From an uncultured archaeon (GTDB taxonomy: Archaea; Thermoplasmatota; Thermoplasmata; Thermoplasmatales; Thermoplasmataceae): 64,000 nt of DNA. Both the position numbers and the translations under genes were made by a program. The stretch is taken from contig CP009479.1 in assembly GCA_000965745.1 (NCBI GenBank), forward strand, positions 2,118,457-2,182,456, written 5' to 3'. Of this stretch, positions 53,764-63,244 are shown in pieces. Under the pieces are notes generated by a model. That model was not told the DNA's origin, made no database searches, and was given only the letters and a program-made list of their open reading frames with translations. Numbering within the stretch: position 1 is the stretch's first letter; each line of letters starts with the position of its first letter.

Positions 53764-55696
53764 CGTTTGTTCCTGCCCTTCCTTTCGGTGGGCCGAATTT
53801 TTTAGCGTTGAGGAATTCAGCTATTCTTCCGAAGAACCTCTGCCTCTCAGGTGAGGGGACGAGCGAGTTTTCGAGAACATCCTGGATGTTTGCTGCCGGA
53901 ATTATTTCTATCTTCCCCATATGCTCCTGGTCAAGGACTATGTCCCCGAGGTTGGCTGCAGGCACTATTACTCTCTTCAGGCCGGAGTCTATGGCAGCTT
54001 CAATCTTTGCACTGACCCCTCCAACAGGAAGGACGTTTCCCCTTACACTGAGGGAGCCTGTCATGGCAACCTCCTGGTCTACTGGTATGTCCTCCATTGC
54101 AGATATCACTGCAGTTGCGATGGAAATGCTTGCCGAATCTCCTTCCACACCTTCGTATGTGCCGACAAACTGTATGTGAATGTCGACGTCTGAGATGTCC
54201 TTGCCACTCATCTTCTTAAAGACAGCAGAGACGTTCTGGACCGCTTCCTTTGCAATATCGCCGAGCTTTCCCGTTGCGATTACAGTGCCGTTGCCCTTAT
54301 GCTGCGCAGGGGTAACCTCAGCAACTATTGGCATCACGATTCCAGTATATTCTGCCATTCCAGAGCCGCCACCCATAACAGCCAGGCCGTTGATTGTCCC
54401 GATAGCCTCTCCTTCACTGAGGAAGGTCTTGTAGACTTTCTTGATCTCTATAGCCTTGTCAGCTACCTGCTGCTCGAGAGGCTTACTCAGAGCCCTTGCC
54501 CTTATCACGTGTTTTGCATTCACTATGGATGCGTTCTCGGATATTGCAATGTCACCAGCAACACGTATCAGACCACCAAGTTCCCTGAGCCTGAGGGTAA
54601 GCTTTCCTCTTCTTCCGGAGCGTTTCTGCGCTTCCTTGATTATCTCGATGACTGCAGATGTGTCAAAGTGTGGTATTTTTTTGTCCTTTGAGATTTCCTG
54701 GGCTATGAACTGAACCAGTTTTGTCCTGTTGTCATCGTTGTCATTCATTGTGTTGTTGACATATACTTCGTAACCGTAGCCCCTTATCCTTGACCTCAGT
54801 GCCGGGTGTATACCCTGAACTGCGTCCAGATTCCCGGCAGCAACAAGAACAAAGTCACATGGGACCGGTTCGGTCTGCACCATTGCACCAGCACTTCTCT
54901 CACTCTGACCCGATATCGGGAATTTCTTCTCCTGCATAGCAGTAAGGAGAGCCTGCTGGCTTTCTGGCCTCAACAGGTTCATTTCATCCACGAAAAGGAC
55001 TCCCCTGTGGGCCTTGTGGATATTCCCCGCTTCTACCCTGTCGTGAGACGGAGTTTCCAGTCCCCCGGACTGAAAGGGATCGTGCCTGACGTCTCCGAGC
55101 AGTGCTCCGGAGTGTGCGCCTGTTGAATCCACGAAGGGCGGCTTGTCGCTGCCCGTGTGTGAAACGAGTAATTTCGGGATTAACGCCCGTTCGCTTCTCA
55201 TTGCAGGATTAAAAGCCAGTGCCATGTAGATGAAAGCGGCTGCCATAATTGCAAAGAATATGACTGTCCACTGCCCCAGGACCACGGCTGCGATAATTCC
55301 CAGGAATATTACCGAGAAAATTATGAACATTACCCCCCTGGACCTGTCTTTCTTTTCCCTTTCAGCCTTTATCTGGTACTGCCTGACTATCTCCTTGCCT
55401 TTTCCGGCAGGAAGCGTCTTGACCTTTGGTCTGTTGTTGTCCTCGGGATTAGGGAGGATCATAATGTCTTCCAGCTCTTCCTTTGGCAGAAAGTCCACCA
55501 TTGATTGAGCCAGCATGGATTTCCCAGTTCCGGGATCTCCTATAAGTAGGACATGCCTCTTTTGCAGGGCAGCTTTTTTGACTACCTGCCCAGCTTCATC
55601 CTGTCCTATTACTTGATCGAAAAGAACCTTGGGTATTTGTACATCCTTTGTGCTTTCTATGTTTAGCTTGGATACCCATTGTTCTACTTCTTCCAT
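53756..55696 (-). CDS. lonB: Membrane-anchored ATP-dependent protease LonB
   Basis: A 646-residue protein from ATG 55696 (a GTG at 55708 adds four). It has Walker A GDPGTGKS (53-60), two membrane helices inserted in the AAA module (about 120-160), Walker [12 protein letters not shown], and the protease domain with Ser521 (in GDSAS) and Lys564 (in [10 protein letters not shown]), 43 residues apart as in other Lon proteases. The ATG choice fits a TATA-like box 31 nt upstream. It degrades misfolded and membrane proteins. Coupled to cgi121. Confidence 0.96.
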   Translation of the reverse strand: MEEVEQWVSKLNIESTKDVQIPKVLFDQVIGQDEAGQVVKKAALQKRHVLLIGDPGTGKSMLAQSMVDFLPKEELEDIMILPNPEDNNRPKVKTLPAGKGKEIVRQYQIKAEREKKDRSRGVMFIIFSVIFLGIIAAVVLGQWTVIFFAIMAAAFIYMALAFNPAMRSERALIPKLLVSHTGSDKPPFVDSTGAHSGALLGDVRHDPFQSGGLETPSHDRVEAGNIHKAHRGVLFVDEMNLLRPESQQALLTAMQEKKFPISGQSERSAGAMVQTEPVPCDFVLVAAGNLDAVQGIHPALRSRIRGYGYEVYVNNTMNDNDDNRTKLVQFIAQEISKDKKIPHFDTSAVIEIIKEAQKRSGRRGKLTLRLRELGGLIRVAGDIAISENASIVNAKHVIRARALSKPLEQQVADKAIEIKKVYKTFLSEGEAIGTINGLAVMGGGSGMAEYTGIVMPIVAEVTPAQHKGNGTVIATGKLGDIAKEAVQNVSAVFKKMSGKDISDVDIHIQFVGTYEGVEGDSASISIATAVISAMEDIPVDQEVAMTGSLSVRGNVLPVGGVSAKIEAAIDSGLKRVIVPAANLGDIVLDQEHMGKIEIIPAANIQDVLENSLVPSPERQRFFGRIAEFLNAKKFGPPKGRAGTNVA

Positions 55697-55824
55697 TTCT
55701 TCTTGCACGATACTTCATCTAAATTTAATAAATAAGCCTTTCCTATTATTAGGGAGACAGAAAACGAAACGATTTTTCCCCGGTTTATAAAATCAAAATG
55801 GAAAAGTGGCTGTTGACTGTAAAA

Positions 55825-56166
55825 TTACCCTATTTCAACAGCGAAGACTTTCCTCTGGTTAAACATGTTCTTCAGGGCTTTTACGTCCTCAATATATTCC
55901 ATGTTTACCTTGAAGTACTTGAACCCGTTCTTTGTCTGCTCGACGTTGACAAGGCCAAGGCCGCATAGCGATTCCTCGCCGGTATACCTGACGCCTAGAC
56001 CCTCAAGACAGCCTTTTACGTTTGAAGGATCGGACTTTATAGCTCTCGAAATCTCTGAAAGGTATGAACGGTACGGATAGATCGAAAGGAGGTAGAAGAG
56101 AACCTTTCTTCTGAGTTCGCTTCTGTTTAATGATCTTATGACGTTGCCGTCTGCCACTAGTTCCAT
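55825..56166 (-). CDS. Small winged-helix DNA-binding protein
   Basis: A 113-residue protein with a helix-turn-helix region (YLSEISRAIKSDPSNVKGCLEGL, about 37-59, longer than a single motif) and a wing-like GLVNVEQTKNGFKYFKV. It resembles the small archaeal winged-helix regulators with one DNA-binding domain. The second ATG at 56166 is 28 nt from a gtatttaaa TATA-like box; an earlier ATG at 56172 is possible. Its targets are unknown; it stands alone between lonB and aroC. Confidence 0.78.
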   Translation of the reverse strand: MELVADGNVIRSLNRSELRRKVLFYLLSIYPYRSYLSEISRAIKSDPSNVKGCLEGLGVRYTGEESLCGLGLVNVEQTKNGFKYFKVNMEYIEDVKALKNMFNQRKVFAVEIG

Positions 56167-56350
56167 ATCCATAAATGGCTTAGGGTGTATTTAAAATTTT
56201 TTTTCATCACAATTATATGTCGTACGAAATACAGATAGTCATACCGTAACACCTACATAAACGGCATTCGCCGATTGGATTTTTGTCTGACATTACGCCT
56301 GCCCAGCAACATTGTGGCCATCAGCATTAATGTAAGATCAGAGTTTCTGA

Positions 56351-56360
56351 GCATATAATA
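56351..56360 (+). promoter_or_regulatory. TATA-like box for aroC
   Basis: gcatataata centred about 30 nt before the GTG start at 56387, consistent with a leaderless message beginning with GTG. Confidence 0.6.
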
Positions 56361-56386
56361 TTTTATTCGATTAGATATCCCCTTTC

Positions 56387-57490
56387 GTGGCATTTGTTGC
56401 TGGAAAATCATTAAAACTCTCAATATTCGGAAGTTCGCATGGAGATCTTGTAGGATGCAGCCTCGACGGGTTGCCCGCGGGCCTGAAGATAGATGAAGAT
56501 AATATCAGGAAATGGCTCAGCAGGAGAAGGCCTTCGCAAAGTGAGTACACCACACAGAGGAAGGAAAAGGATGTTGCAGAGATTGTGTCGGGTATGACGG
56601 ACGGCTACACGGACGGAGGCCCGGTCACCATCCTCATACGAAACGAGGACAGGATATCAGCCCATTATGAAGAGATGAGATTCAAGCCCAGGCCAGGCCA
56701 CGGGGACCTGACGCTTTTTTACAAATACGGCGAACACAGGAATTACAAGGGTGGCGGTTTCCTCTCCGGAAGAATGACTGCCCCACTTGTTGCAGCTGGT
56801 GCAATAACAACCCAGCTGCTTGACAGATACGGCGTGACTGTGTCCTCCTACATAGAAAAAATTGGCGATGCAAGAACCTCAATGACAGAGAACGATGTCG
56901 GGCCGGATTTCGCTTATGAGTACAAGACGAGAATGCCGGATGCGGACTCCGATGCCATTGCTGACGGAATCCTCAAGGCACTGCTGAAAGATGGCGACAG
57001 CATAGGGGGAAGCATAAAGACCGTAGTGAGGAGCCCTCCCAGAGGTATTGGGGAGCCGTTTTATGATTCAGTGGAAAGCAGCCTCTCGAGGATGATGTTC
57101 TCAATTCCCGGGCTCAAGGGAATCGAGTTTGGTGCTGGGTTCAGGTTTTCGGGCCTGAAAGGTTCAGAAGCCAACGATGTATATTTCCTCGAGAACGGAG
57201 ATGTGAAAACACGGAGCAACAACAATGGCGGGATACTTGGAGGCATAACCAACGGAATGCCCATAGTATTCAGTGTTGTAATGAAGCCAACTTCTTCCAT
57301 CAGGAAGGAGCAGTCAACAGTAAACTTGAAAACCTGGAAGGAGGATGCCCTCAGGATAGTCGGAAGGCATGACCCCTGCATCGCAATAAGGGCCGTCCCC
57401 GTAGTACAGACGCTGACTTCTGTGGCAATAGCAGACCTGATGCTTCAAAACCAGAACATCCCGCGGGTCCTAGATGATGGAGAGGAATGA
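56387..57490 (+). CDS. aroC: Chorismate synthase
   Basis: A 367-residue protein with all three family signatures: GSSHGDLVGCSLDGLPAG (about 16-33), RPGHGDLTLFYKYGEHRNY then GGGFLSGRMTA (about 103-132), and GRHDPCIAIRAVPVVQ (about 324-340). It forms chorismate from EPSP using reduced FMN, the last step of the shared aromatic pathway. It starts with GTG, set by a TATA-like box 30 nt upstream. Its end overlaps the convergent DUF2070 gene by 21 bp. Confidence 0.97.
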   Translation: MAFVAGKSLKLSIFGSSHGDLVGCSLDGLPAGLKIDEDNIRKWLSRRRPSQSEYTTQRKEKDVAEIVSGMTDGYTDGGPVTILIRNEDRISAHYEEMRFKPRPGHGDLTLFYKYGEHRNYKGGGFLSGRMTAPLVAAGAITTQLLDRYGVTVSSYIEKIGDARTSMTENDVGPDFAYEYKTRMPDADSDAIADGILKALLKDGDSIGGSIKTVVRSPPRGIGEPFYDSVESSLSRMMFSIPGLKGIEFGAGFRFSGLKGSEANDVYFLENGDVKTRSNNNGGILGGITNGMPIVFSVVMKPTSSIRKEQSTVNLKTWKEDALRIVGRHDPCIAIRAVPVVQTLTSVAIADLMLQNQNIPRVLDDGEE

Positions 57491-59257
57491 GTCGAATATG
57501 ACTATGGAAGTGATTATTGACAGTGGGATGGCGAGCATCAGGGTATATTTGGCAGTCTTGAGAGACGAGAAAACGAGTTCAATAAGGTCCTGAAAACTGT
57601 TTTCATCGCCCATTTTTACCTTTACAGTCTCAGTTGCCATGGCGACCCGGACGTCCTCCACATCAGCCATTGCCTTCTCGACGGCAACCACAACCTGGTC
57701 GGTGAGCTCCTCAACGTCGCACCTTGCACCTAGCGGGTTCATGTCCAGCGACCCCGCGTTGACAACGTGATTGTCGGTTGTGTAGATCTCAAGGCCATCG
57801 ACCATTGACCGTGTTTTTTCCCTTGCTCTTTCTATAACCTCGGTCGTAACATTGTTTGAATCTGTCAGCACAATCGCCTGGTTAGTGTCACCTGCATTCA
57901 TCACGAGAGCCTGGATCCCCATTGTCGCAAGGCCCTCAATTTCCGGCGTAACCTTCCCATAGCCCATTCTTGCTGGAAAACGTGTCTGCATCCTTGAAAA
58001 TTCCCTCTCGAATGCGGGTATGAAAGTCGAGCAGTCGTCAAGTTCCCTCACTCCTTCCGTGAAATGGTTCTGTGCATCTATCAGGGCGAAATCCTTCAGG
58101 CAGCTTCCCCGGACTGAATCTATAACCTTCAGTCCTTCAGAGAGTGAGACGTCGTCGAAGGGGGTCTTCTCCGGAATTAGGGCCCCGTACGCAAAGTCAC
58201 CGATTTTCTGCATGCCGACCACGTACTTCCCCACAGTGATTTTCTTGAACTTTGACATTGTATCGGAATATTTCATGCCTTCCATGGCCTTCCTTATTCC
58301 TTCAGCAATGGAATCCACATCCTGGTCTCCCCTGCAGTTGTTGCTGTTTGTCGTGGTTGTGTGAAAAACCATGAGATCTGTGTCGAGTTCGGCAAGACTT
58401 GTTTTGAGCCTCTCAGGAAGGTCGCTTGACCCGATTCTTCCGAAGGGCCCGGGGTGAATGTAGGGGAATACTGCTGTAACCTTTCTCTTTCCGTTTGCCG
58501 ATACAATGTCCATTACCTTCACGGGCACTTTCCTGCTGTGCCGGTATATCTTCTCAAAGAATCTCTGCCCTATCCTCTCGGAATTTACCACTGATTTGTA
58601 GTTCAGGAAAAATTTGATCATCTCGGTAGGGCTTTCGTTGAACTCCTCAATGAATTTTCTGGTGGACCTCTTCACGAAAATTGCTCCTGCCGTGATATAA
58701 ACAAGCGATGAAAGCAGGAAAGGCACTATTGTTGCGGGGTCCCTGAACACCAGGTAAAGAGCTATTATTGCCGCATAGGTGTAATTGAGCGATGGGAAGA
58801 TTGTCTTGGAACTGTTTTCCGAATAATATCCGTAAAGAATAATCACTCTTACGAAAGATACCAGTGACAGTGAGATCATTATCAGGTACTCAGTTGTGGT
58901 GAAGTGAATAAGGTACACTATCCAGAAGAATATAGACCATATAAGGAGCGAGAGGAAGTTGAGGAACATTATTCTCCTGAATGGAAAGACGAATTTGGCT
59001 GCCTTGACGAATATCCAGTCAATGAGCAGTACCAGGAGAAATGATCCTGCGATCCCCACTCCGACGAGGAAAACATCCTTCAGGAGAAAAAAATCTATCA
59101 GAAATATGGCTATTGTGGGTATTGCTAGATTCCGCCAGTGCGGTGACCTGTATATGAACCGTGAAAGCTCTGCGAACGTTCGTGATTTGTGGTTTGCTTC
59201 CATTAAAGTTGATGCCGTATCTTGCCCTGTATAATAGTCTTTGCCATAGGAATTCAC
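57470..59257 (-). CDS. DUF2070-family membrane protein
   Basis: A 595-residue protein. The first half has about six to seven membrane helices (about 45-215). The large soluble half has VFPYIHPGPFGRIGSSDLP (about 264-282), a motif typical of archaeal DUF2070 proteins, and a GYGKVTPEIEGLATMGIQAL segment, and one last helix ends the chain. The family occurs throughout archaea and has no known function. GTG at 59257 overlaps the GT4 stop as GTGA, tying it to the alaS-headed operon. Confidence 0.85.
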   Translation of the reverse strand: MNSYGKDYYTGQDTASTLMEANHKSRTFAELSRFIYRSPHWRNLAIPTIAIFLIDFFLLKDVFLVGVGIAGSFLLVLLIDWIFVKAAKFVFPFRRIMFLNFLSLLIWSIFFWIVYLIHFTTTEYLIMISLSLVSFVRVIILYGYYSENSSKTIFPSLNYTYAAIIALYLVFRDPATIVPFLLSSLVYITAGAIFVKRSTRKFIEEFNESPTEMIKFFLNYKSVVNSERIGQRFFEKIYRHSRKVPVKVMDIVSANGKRKVTAVFPYIHPGPFGRIGSSDLPERLKTSLAELDTDLMVFHTTTTNSNNCRGDQDVDSIAEGIRKAMEGMKYSDTMSKFKKITVGKYVVGMQKIGDFAYGALIPEKTPFDDVSLSEGLKVIDSVRGSCLKDFALIDAQNHFTEGVRELDDCSTFIPAFEREFSRMQTRFPARMGYGKVTPEIEGLATMGIQALVMNAGDTNQAIVLTDSNNVTTEVIERAREKTRSMVDGLEIYTTDNHVVNAGSLDMNPLGARCDVEELTDQVVVAVEKAMADVEDVRVAMATETVKVKMGDENSFQDLIELVFSSLKTAKYTLMLAIPLSIITSIVIFDSFLSII

Positions 59258-60366
59258 TTCATAAAGGACTGGTAAACTTCAAGCAGCTTTTCAGCGTGCT
59301 TCTTCGGGCTGAATTTTGTGCGTGCAAAGGCCGTTGCTTTTTCCGACAGTTCCCTGTACCTGCCTTCGTTCAAGAGGACAGCCTTCAGCGTTGCTGCGGT
59401 TTCTTCGATGTTGCTGAAATCTACGGGTACCATCCCGCATTCACCGTCACAGTATGAAAGGAGGGGGAAATTCTCAGACACCAGCGCCGGCTTCCCCGTG
59501 GAAAGGGCTTCGAGGACCGCGAGGCCGAATGTATCAGACTCGGACGGGTGTATGAAAATGCTTGACTCCTTGAGGGTGTTCAGCTTCCTGTCCTCACTTA
59601 CATACCCGTTTAGTGACACTGTTTCGCTGAGCCCGAGAGAACCGACCATCTTTTTTATTGCATGTTCCTCAGGGCCGATGCCCGAAATGGAAAACCTGAC
59701 TTCGCTGTCATTCCTCATGTGGTCAGCAAGCTTGACTATCTTTTCAATACCCTTGTCCTTTGTCAGCCTTCCGATGTACTGGACGACTTTCCGGCCATTT
59801 CCGGGTTTGCCGTTGCTGAACTTTTCAGTGTCTACGAACAGTGTCAACTCCTCTACCCTGTGCATCCCGTTCTTCCGCATCGCATCAGCAGTGGAGGAGC
59901 TTGGGCAGAGTACAGCATCGCATCTTCTGTACAGGAAAAGGTTATACCTCCATGAAATCCAGAAGAAAGTATCTTTCATGGGCATGTTTATTGATTCCTT
60001 CATCTTAGAGAAATCGGTGTGGAAAGTTGCTATTATAGGGATGTTTTTCGCCCTTGCGATCCTGTAGCCGAGTGTCCCCATGAAGAATGAGCTGTGTATG
60101 TTGACTACATCAAGTTTAGTCTTCAGCATCTTCCTGTACAGGTTGAAGGGAAAGACGCTCACGGGGACCCTGTATTGCATGTAGAGAAAGAGAGGTATCG
60201 TGTATGGCTTGAAAACATTCTTTTCAGTAGTGTCTCCGGCAAGAGTGAAAACAAAAACTTCGTGGCCCATGGCCTCCAGTTCTTTCTTTATATCCCTGAG
60301 GTAGTGCGAAACCCCGTCAGGAGTCGGATAATATGTCTCTGTGAAAAACCCTATGTTCATCTGCAT
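59254..60366 (-). CDS. Family 4 glycosyltransferase
   Basis: A 370-residue GT-B enzyme. It begins NIGFFTETYYPTPDGVSHYLRD (family loop, residues 4-25, partly shown), and has VQYIGRLTKDKGIEKIV (about 200-216) and the EX7E motif in SESDTFGLAVLEALS (about 283-297). It resembles the transferases that make glycolipids or phospho-glycerol-lipid sugars. The ATG at 60366 overlaps the previous stop as TGATG; a second ATG at 60360 is equally possible. Acceptor unknown. Confidence 0.9.
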   Translation of the reverse strand: MQMNIGFFTETYYPTPDGVSHYLRDIKKELEAMGHEVFVFTLAGDTTEKNVFKPYTIPLFLYMQYRVPVSVFPFNLYRKMLKTKLDVVNIHSSFFMGTLGYRIARAKNIPIIATFHTDFSKMKESINMPMKDTFFWISWRYNLFLYRRCDAVLCPSSSTADAMRKNGMHRVEELTLFVDTEKFSNGKPGNGRKVVQYIGRLTKDKGIEKIVKLADHMRNDSEVRFSISGIGPEEHAIKKMVGSLGLSETVSLNGYVSEDRKLNTLKESSIFIHPSESDTFGLAVLEALSTGKPALVSENFPLLSYCDGECGMVPVDFSNIEETAATLKAVLLNEGRYRELSEKATAFARTKFSPKKHAEKLLEVYQSFMK

Positions 60367-61439
60367 CAGCGTTTGACTGGAATCATCCTGTAGCGTCCGT
60401 ATCCGTACAGCACCTTAATGAAAGCCGGTATCTTTATATCACGAGAATTGTCAATATCTACAAATAGATTTGCCATACTGCTGAGTTTTTCCTGGGACGA
60501 TATGACCCATATGTTATTCCAGCCTATTTTTTCAACGATTCTTGAAGATATTTGCTTATTTCCTCTCCCCAGGAGAAAATTCTGGCCCCCGATTGGGGAG
60601 ATGACCAGCACAGGCGGGTATTCTGATACGTACCTGTAGATTTCGCTTTCATCCGCATCTGACACTGCAATTTTTCCGTCAATCAGAATGTCGAACCCGA
60701 GTATGTTTGTAGCTCCTATATTTTCCGGAAGCACGCTCTTGCAGGTGGACCCCGGGCCTATTACATAGCAAATGCCCCCCCTCATTCTCTCCCCTATGTA
60801 TTCTGATATGCCCGTAAAATCAACGTGTGAGTACTCGGCTTTTGATTCCGACACCACCAGTGGGGTAACCGGGACAGTCATTTCGCCGAAGAGGGAGATG
60901 TCAAGCTCGCCTTTCCTGAATTTGTCCTCATCTATGTCCACGACCTCACTCTTGGTGGTTTCCCATGTTCCCGATGAGGATAGTTGCTTTATGAGAGATA
61001 CTGCAGACCTGACGCTTATTGAGAAGACTGAACTGTACATCTTCATTCCCGCCGGAATGCCCACGACTGCAAGATCCTCCCTTACTGCCGCGAGGATATC
61101 CCTGGCTGTCCCGTCCCCTCCGACAAATGCCAGGATATCGGCATCCGTTCCGTTAAGTTCCCTGACGAAAGCTGCGGTGTCCTCTGAAGTAGTTGGCTCA
61201 GAGGGGGCATATATGACCCTGTACGAAGTGATGCCTGCCTTGTCGAGGGCTTCTGATCCCATGATGCCTGATGGAACGTAGAATTCTATTTCCTCAGATT
61301 TTACCCCATCAAGGAATTTAAGCGCCCTTGAGACGGACTTTGAATCCTCGTGTGATTTCAGGACCAGACCGTCGGATCCCTTCAAATTGGAGATTATCCC
61401 GTATCCTGCGAGCGGATTGATGAAAAACCCGAGCTTCAC
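60366..61439 (-). CDS. ATP-NAD-kinase-family protein
   Basis: A 357-residue protein with a FFINPLAGYG start, the nucleotide-binding loop AFVGGDGTARDIL (about 107-119) that marks the NAD/diacylglycerol kinase superfamily, and IPAGMKMYSSVFSI. The GSTCKSVL segment matches the archaeal group annotated as ATP-NAD kinase (AcoX-type) domains. It may phosphorylate NAD, but a lipid kinase role next to a glycosyltransferase is also possible. The GTG start overlaps the upstream stop as GTGA. Confidence 0.82.
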   Translation of the reverse strand: MKLGFFINPLAGYGIISNLKGSDGLVLKSHEDSKSVSRALKFLDGVKSEEIEFYVPSGIMGSEALDKAGITSYRVIYAPSEPTTSEDTAAFVRELNGTDADILAFVGGDGTARDILAAVREDLAVVGIPAGMKMYSSVFSISVRSAVSLIKQLSSSGTWETTKSEVVDIDEDKFRKGELDISLFGEMTVPVTPLVVSESKAEYSHVDFTGISEYIGERMRGGICYVIGPGSTCKSVLPENIGATNILGFDILIDGKIAVSDADESEIYRYVSEYPPVLVISPIGGQNFLLGRGNKQISSRIVEKIGWNNIWVISSQEKLSSMANLFVDIDNSRDIKIPAFIKVLYGYGRYRMIPVKR

Positions 61440-63232
61440 GACACTCCGGTGAATGCCCTGTTGTTGATTAACCTTTCAGGGGGTGCCTGCAGATTCTGCG
61501 CAAGTTTTGATCCCGCGGAAGAGCCGTTCTTCACAATGATGTGGGCTATCGCTGCGGAATAGTTGGCATCATAGGTGACCACCGTAATTGTGCCGTTACC
61601 CAATGTGGGCGTTATGGAGAGAACCATGCTCTTGCCGGCTTTTACGGAGAGCGGGAATGCTGCCTCCTGGGACTGGCCCAGTGGAATTGTCAGGTTCGAG
61701 CCCGTGAGGCTGTACTTGATTCCCGGGTCTGAAAACGAAATTACGTTCAGGTGCAGCGTTGAGAGGCCTGTATTGTACTCGGTAAAATTGTAGGTCTGGT
61801 TTTCGAATATGGTGGTCGAGAACGGGTTCTCATTGTTCACTGAGAGTATGCCCGAAAGGTCGATAAGCATGATCTTCACAGGATATGTCTTGCTGATCTC
61901 GCCCGAGTATGTGGTAATGGAGTAATCATACATGCCTGTCTTGTTTACATTATAGAACGGTATAGTCAGCATGTACGTGGCATTCTCCCCTTTGGCGATG
62001 GTTTTGCTCGGCCCCTGGACTTTAAGTGAGGTCGCCGGGCTTATGGAGAAAGCAGGCACAATTGACGACTGTCCGCTGTTAACGAGGTGCACCATGAGCG
62101 TCACGTTCTCGTGGGTTCCGTTTACGATCACTGCGTCCGGATTTTCGATCTGCACAGTAAAATCGCTGTTGACAATGTGGTATGGAAACGGCACCATACC
62201 CAGGATCAGGATGGCGAATGCGATGACCGCTAGTGCTTTGCCCGGGGCCAGTACCTTTGATACGTTGTTGAGGGGCTCAGGTCCCTTCATGCCGAGAAGC
62301 ACCACGAAAACTGCCAGCAGGACCCATGGCGGATATATGATGCCCAGGCCAATGATTGCGATAATGGAGGCATAGGAGAGGTAAACTGACCTGTTCCCGA
62401 ATAGTGCCGTGGCAATCAGGCCGCCGTCCAGGTACCCGGCAGGGAAAGCGTTGAATGAGTTTACTACGATTCCAATCCAGCCTGCGAAGGCTATCGGGTC
62501 GAGAATGCCATGGGAGGGCATAACCCTGTTGAAGAGAAGCTGGAAAATCAGGGGGGAGCTTAGAAGCTCAACCGGGGAATTGATGTTAGGGCTCGTGGGC
62601 GGGTTGATGATTGAGTTGAAATTTCCTATAAATATTACAACAATTGATGAAGCGAATCCCGCAATGAGCGATGCTGCCCCGGTTTCAATCATTGAGTGCC
62701 TGGTCTTGAAAGCCTGCCTGGGGGTGTTTATGAAACCCATGGTTCCCAGGCCCAGCGGATCCGGAACAAAGACGGGGAGGGAGTATTTCATTCCGTTCTT
62801 GGCCATAACAAAGAATTTCGTGAGCTCCCTTGAGAGGAAGATCAGAAATAGCGGGAGGGTGAAGTTGATCAGGGAGCTGAAGAGAACGTACGGCAACGAG
62901 TTCGAACCAGTGTATCCACGAACATAGGAGTACCCGACATATACGACGCTTCCAAGTGATGCGACAAGAAGTATGACCCTCAACAGATAGTTCTGGTTCC
63001 TGGAGCCAATGCTCCTGATAACGGTTATCTGGTTCCTCTCGGAAGAGGACGTGAAACAGACAAAGTCTATGGTCGCGAGTTCATCTACAAGGTGGTTGAA
63101 ATCATCTTCCAGGTAACTGTTCAGATCTTCGATTATAAATGTTATAGAGTTTCCATCAGCAGAAACTTTCCTGTAGTCGTAATATTTGGCTACCGTCTTT
63201 TCGATCTGAGCTCTTTCCCTGTCAGAAATCAT
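61436..63232 (-). CDS. Site-2-protease-like membrane protein without the zinc motif (pseudoprotease)
   Basis: A 598-residue protein. A cytoplasmic domain (1-78) precedes about eight membrane helices (about 83-355), followed by an outer beta-rich domain (about 355-575) with many N-X-S/T sequons. The membrane core follows archaeal site-2 proteases: helix LSRELTKFF (134-141) and GWIGIVVNSFNAFPAGYLDGG (251-271). The first zinc motif HEXXH is R135-E-L-T-K139, so both histidines are lost, while the later LDGG remains. It is likely inactive as a protease, as in plant EGY3. It follows alaS by 12 nt. Confidence 0.85.
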   Translation of the reverse strand: MISDRERAQIEKTVAKYYDYRKVSADGNSITFIIEDLNSYLEDDFNHLVDELATIDFVCFTSSSERNQITVIRSIGSRNQNYLLRVILLVASLGSVVYVGYSYVRGYTGSNSLPYVLFSSLINFTLPLFLIFLSRELTKFFVMAKNGMKYSLPVFVPDPLGLGTMGFINTPRQAFKTRHSMIETGAASLIAGFASSIVVIFIGNFNSIINPPTSPNINSPVELLSSPLIFQLLFNRVMPSHGILDPIAFAGWIGIVVNSFNAFPAGYLDGGLIATALFGNRSVYLSYASIIAIIGLGIIYPPWVLLAVFVVLLGMKGPEPLNNVSKVLAPGKALAVIAFAILILGMVPFPYHIVNSDFTVQIENPDAVIVNGTHENVTLMVHLVNSGQSSIVPAFSISPATSLKVQGPSKTIAKGENATYMLTIPFYNVNKTGMYDYSITTYSGEISKTYPVKIMLIDLSGILSVNNENPFSTTIFENQTYNFTEYNTGLSTLHLNVISFSDPGIKYSLTGSNLTIPLGQSQEAAFPLSVKAGKSMVLSITPTLGNGTITVVTYDANYSAAIAHIIVKNGSSAGSKLAQNLQAPPERLINNRAFTGVS

Positions 63233-63244
63233 TAGGAATCCGGG

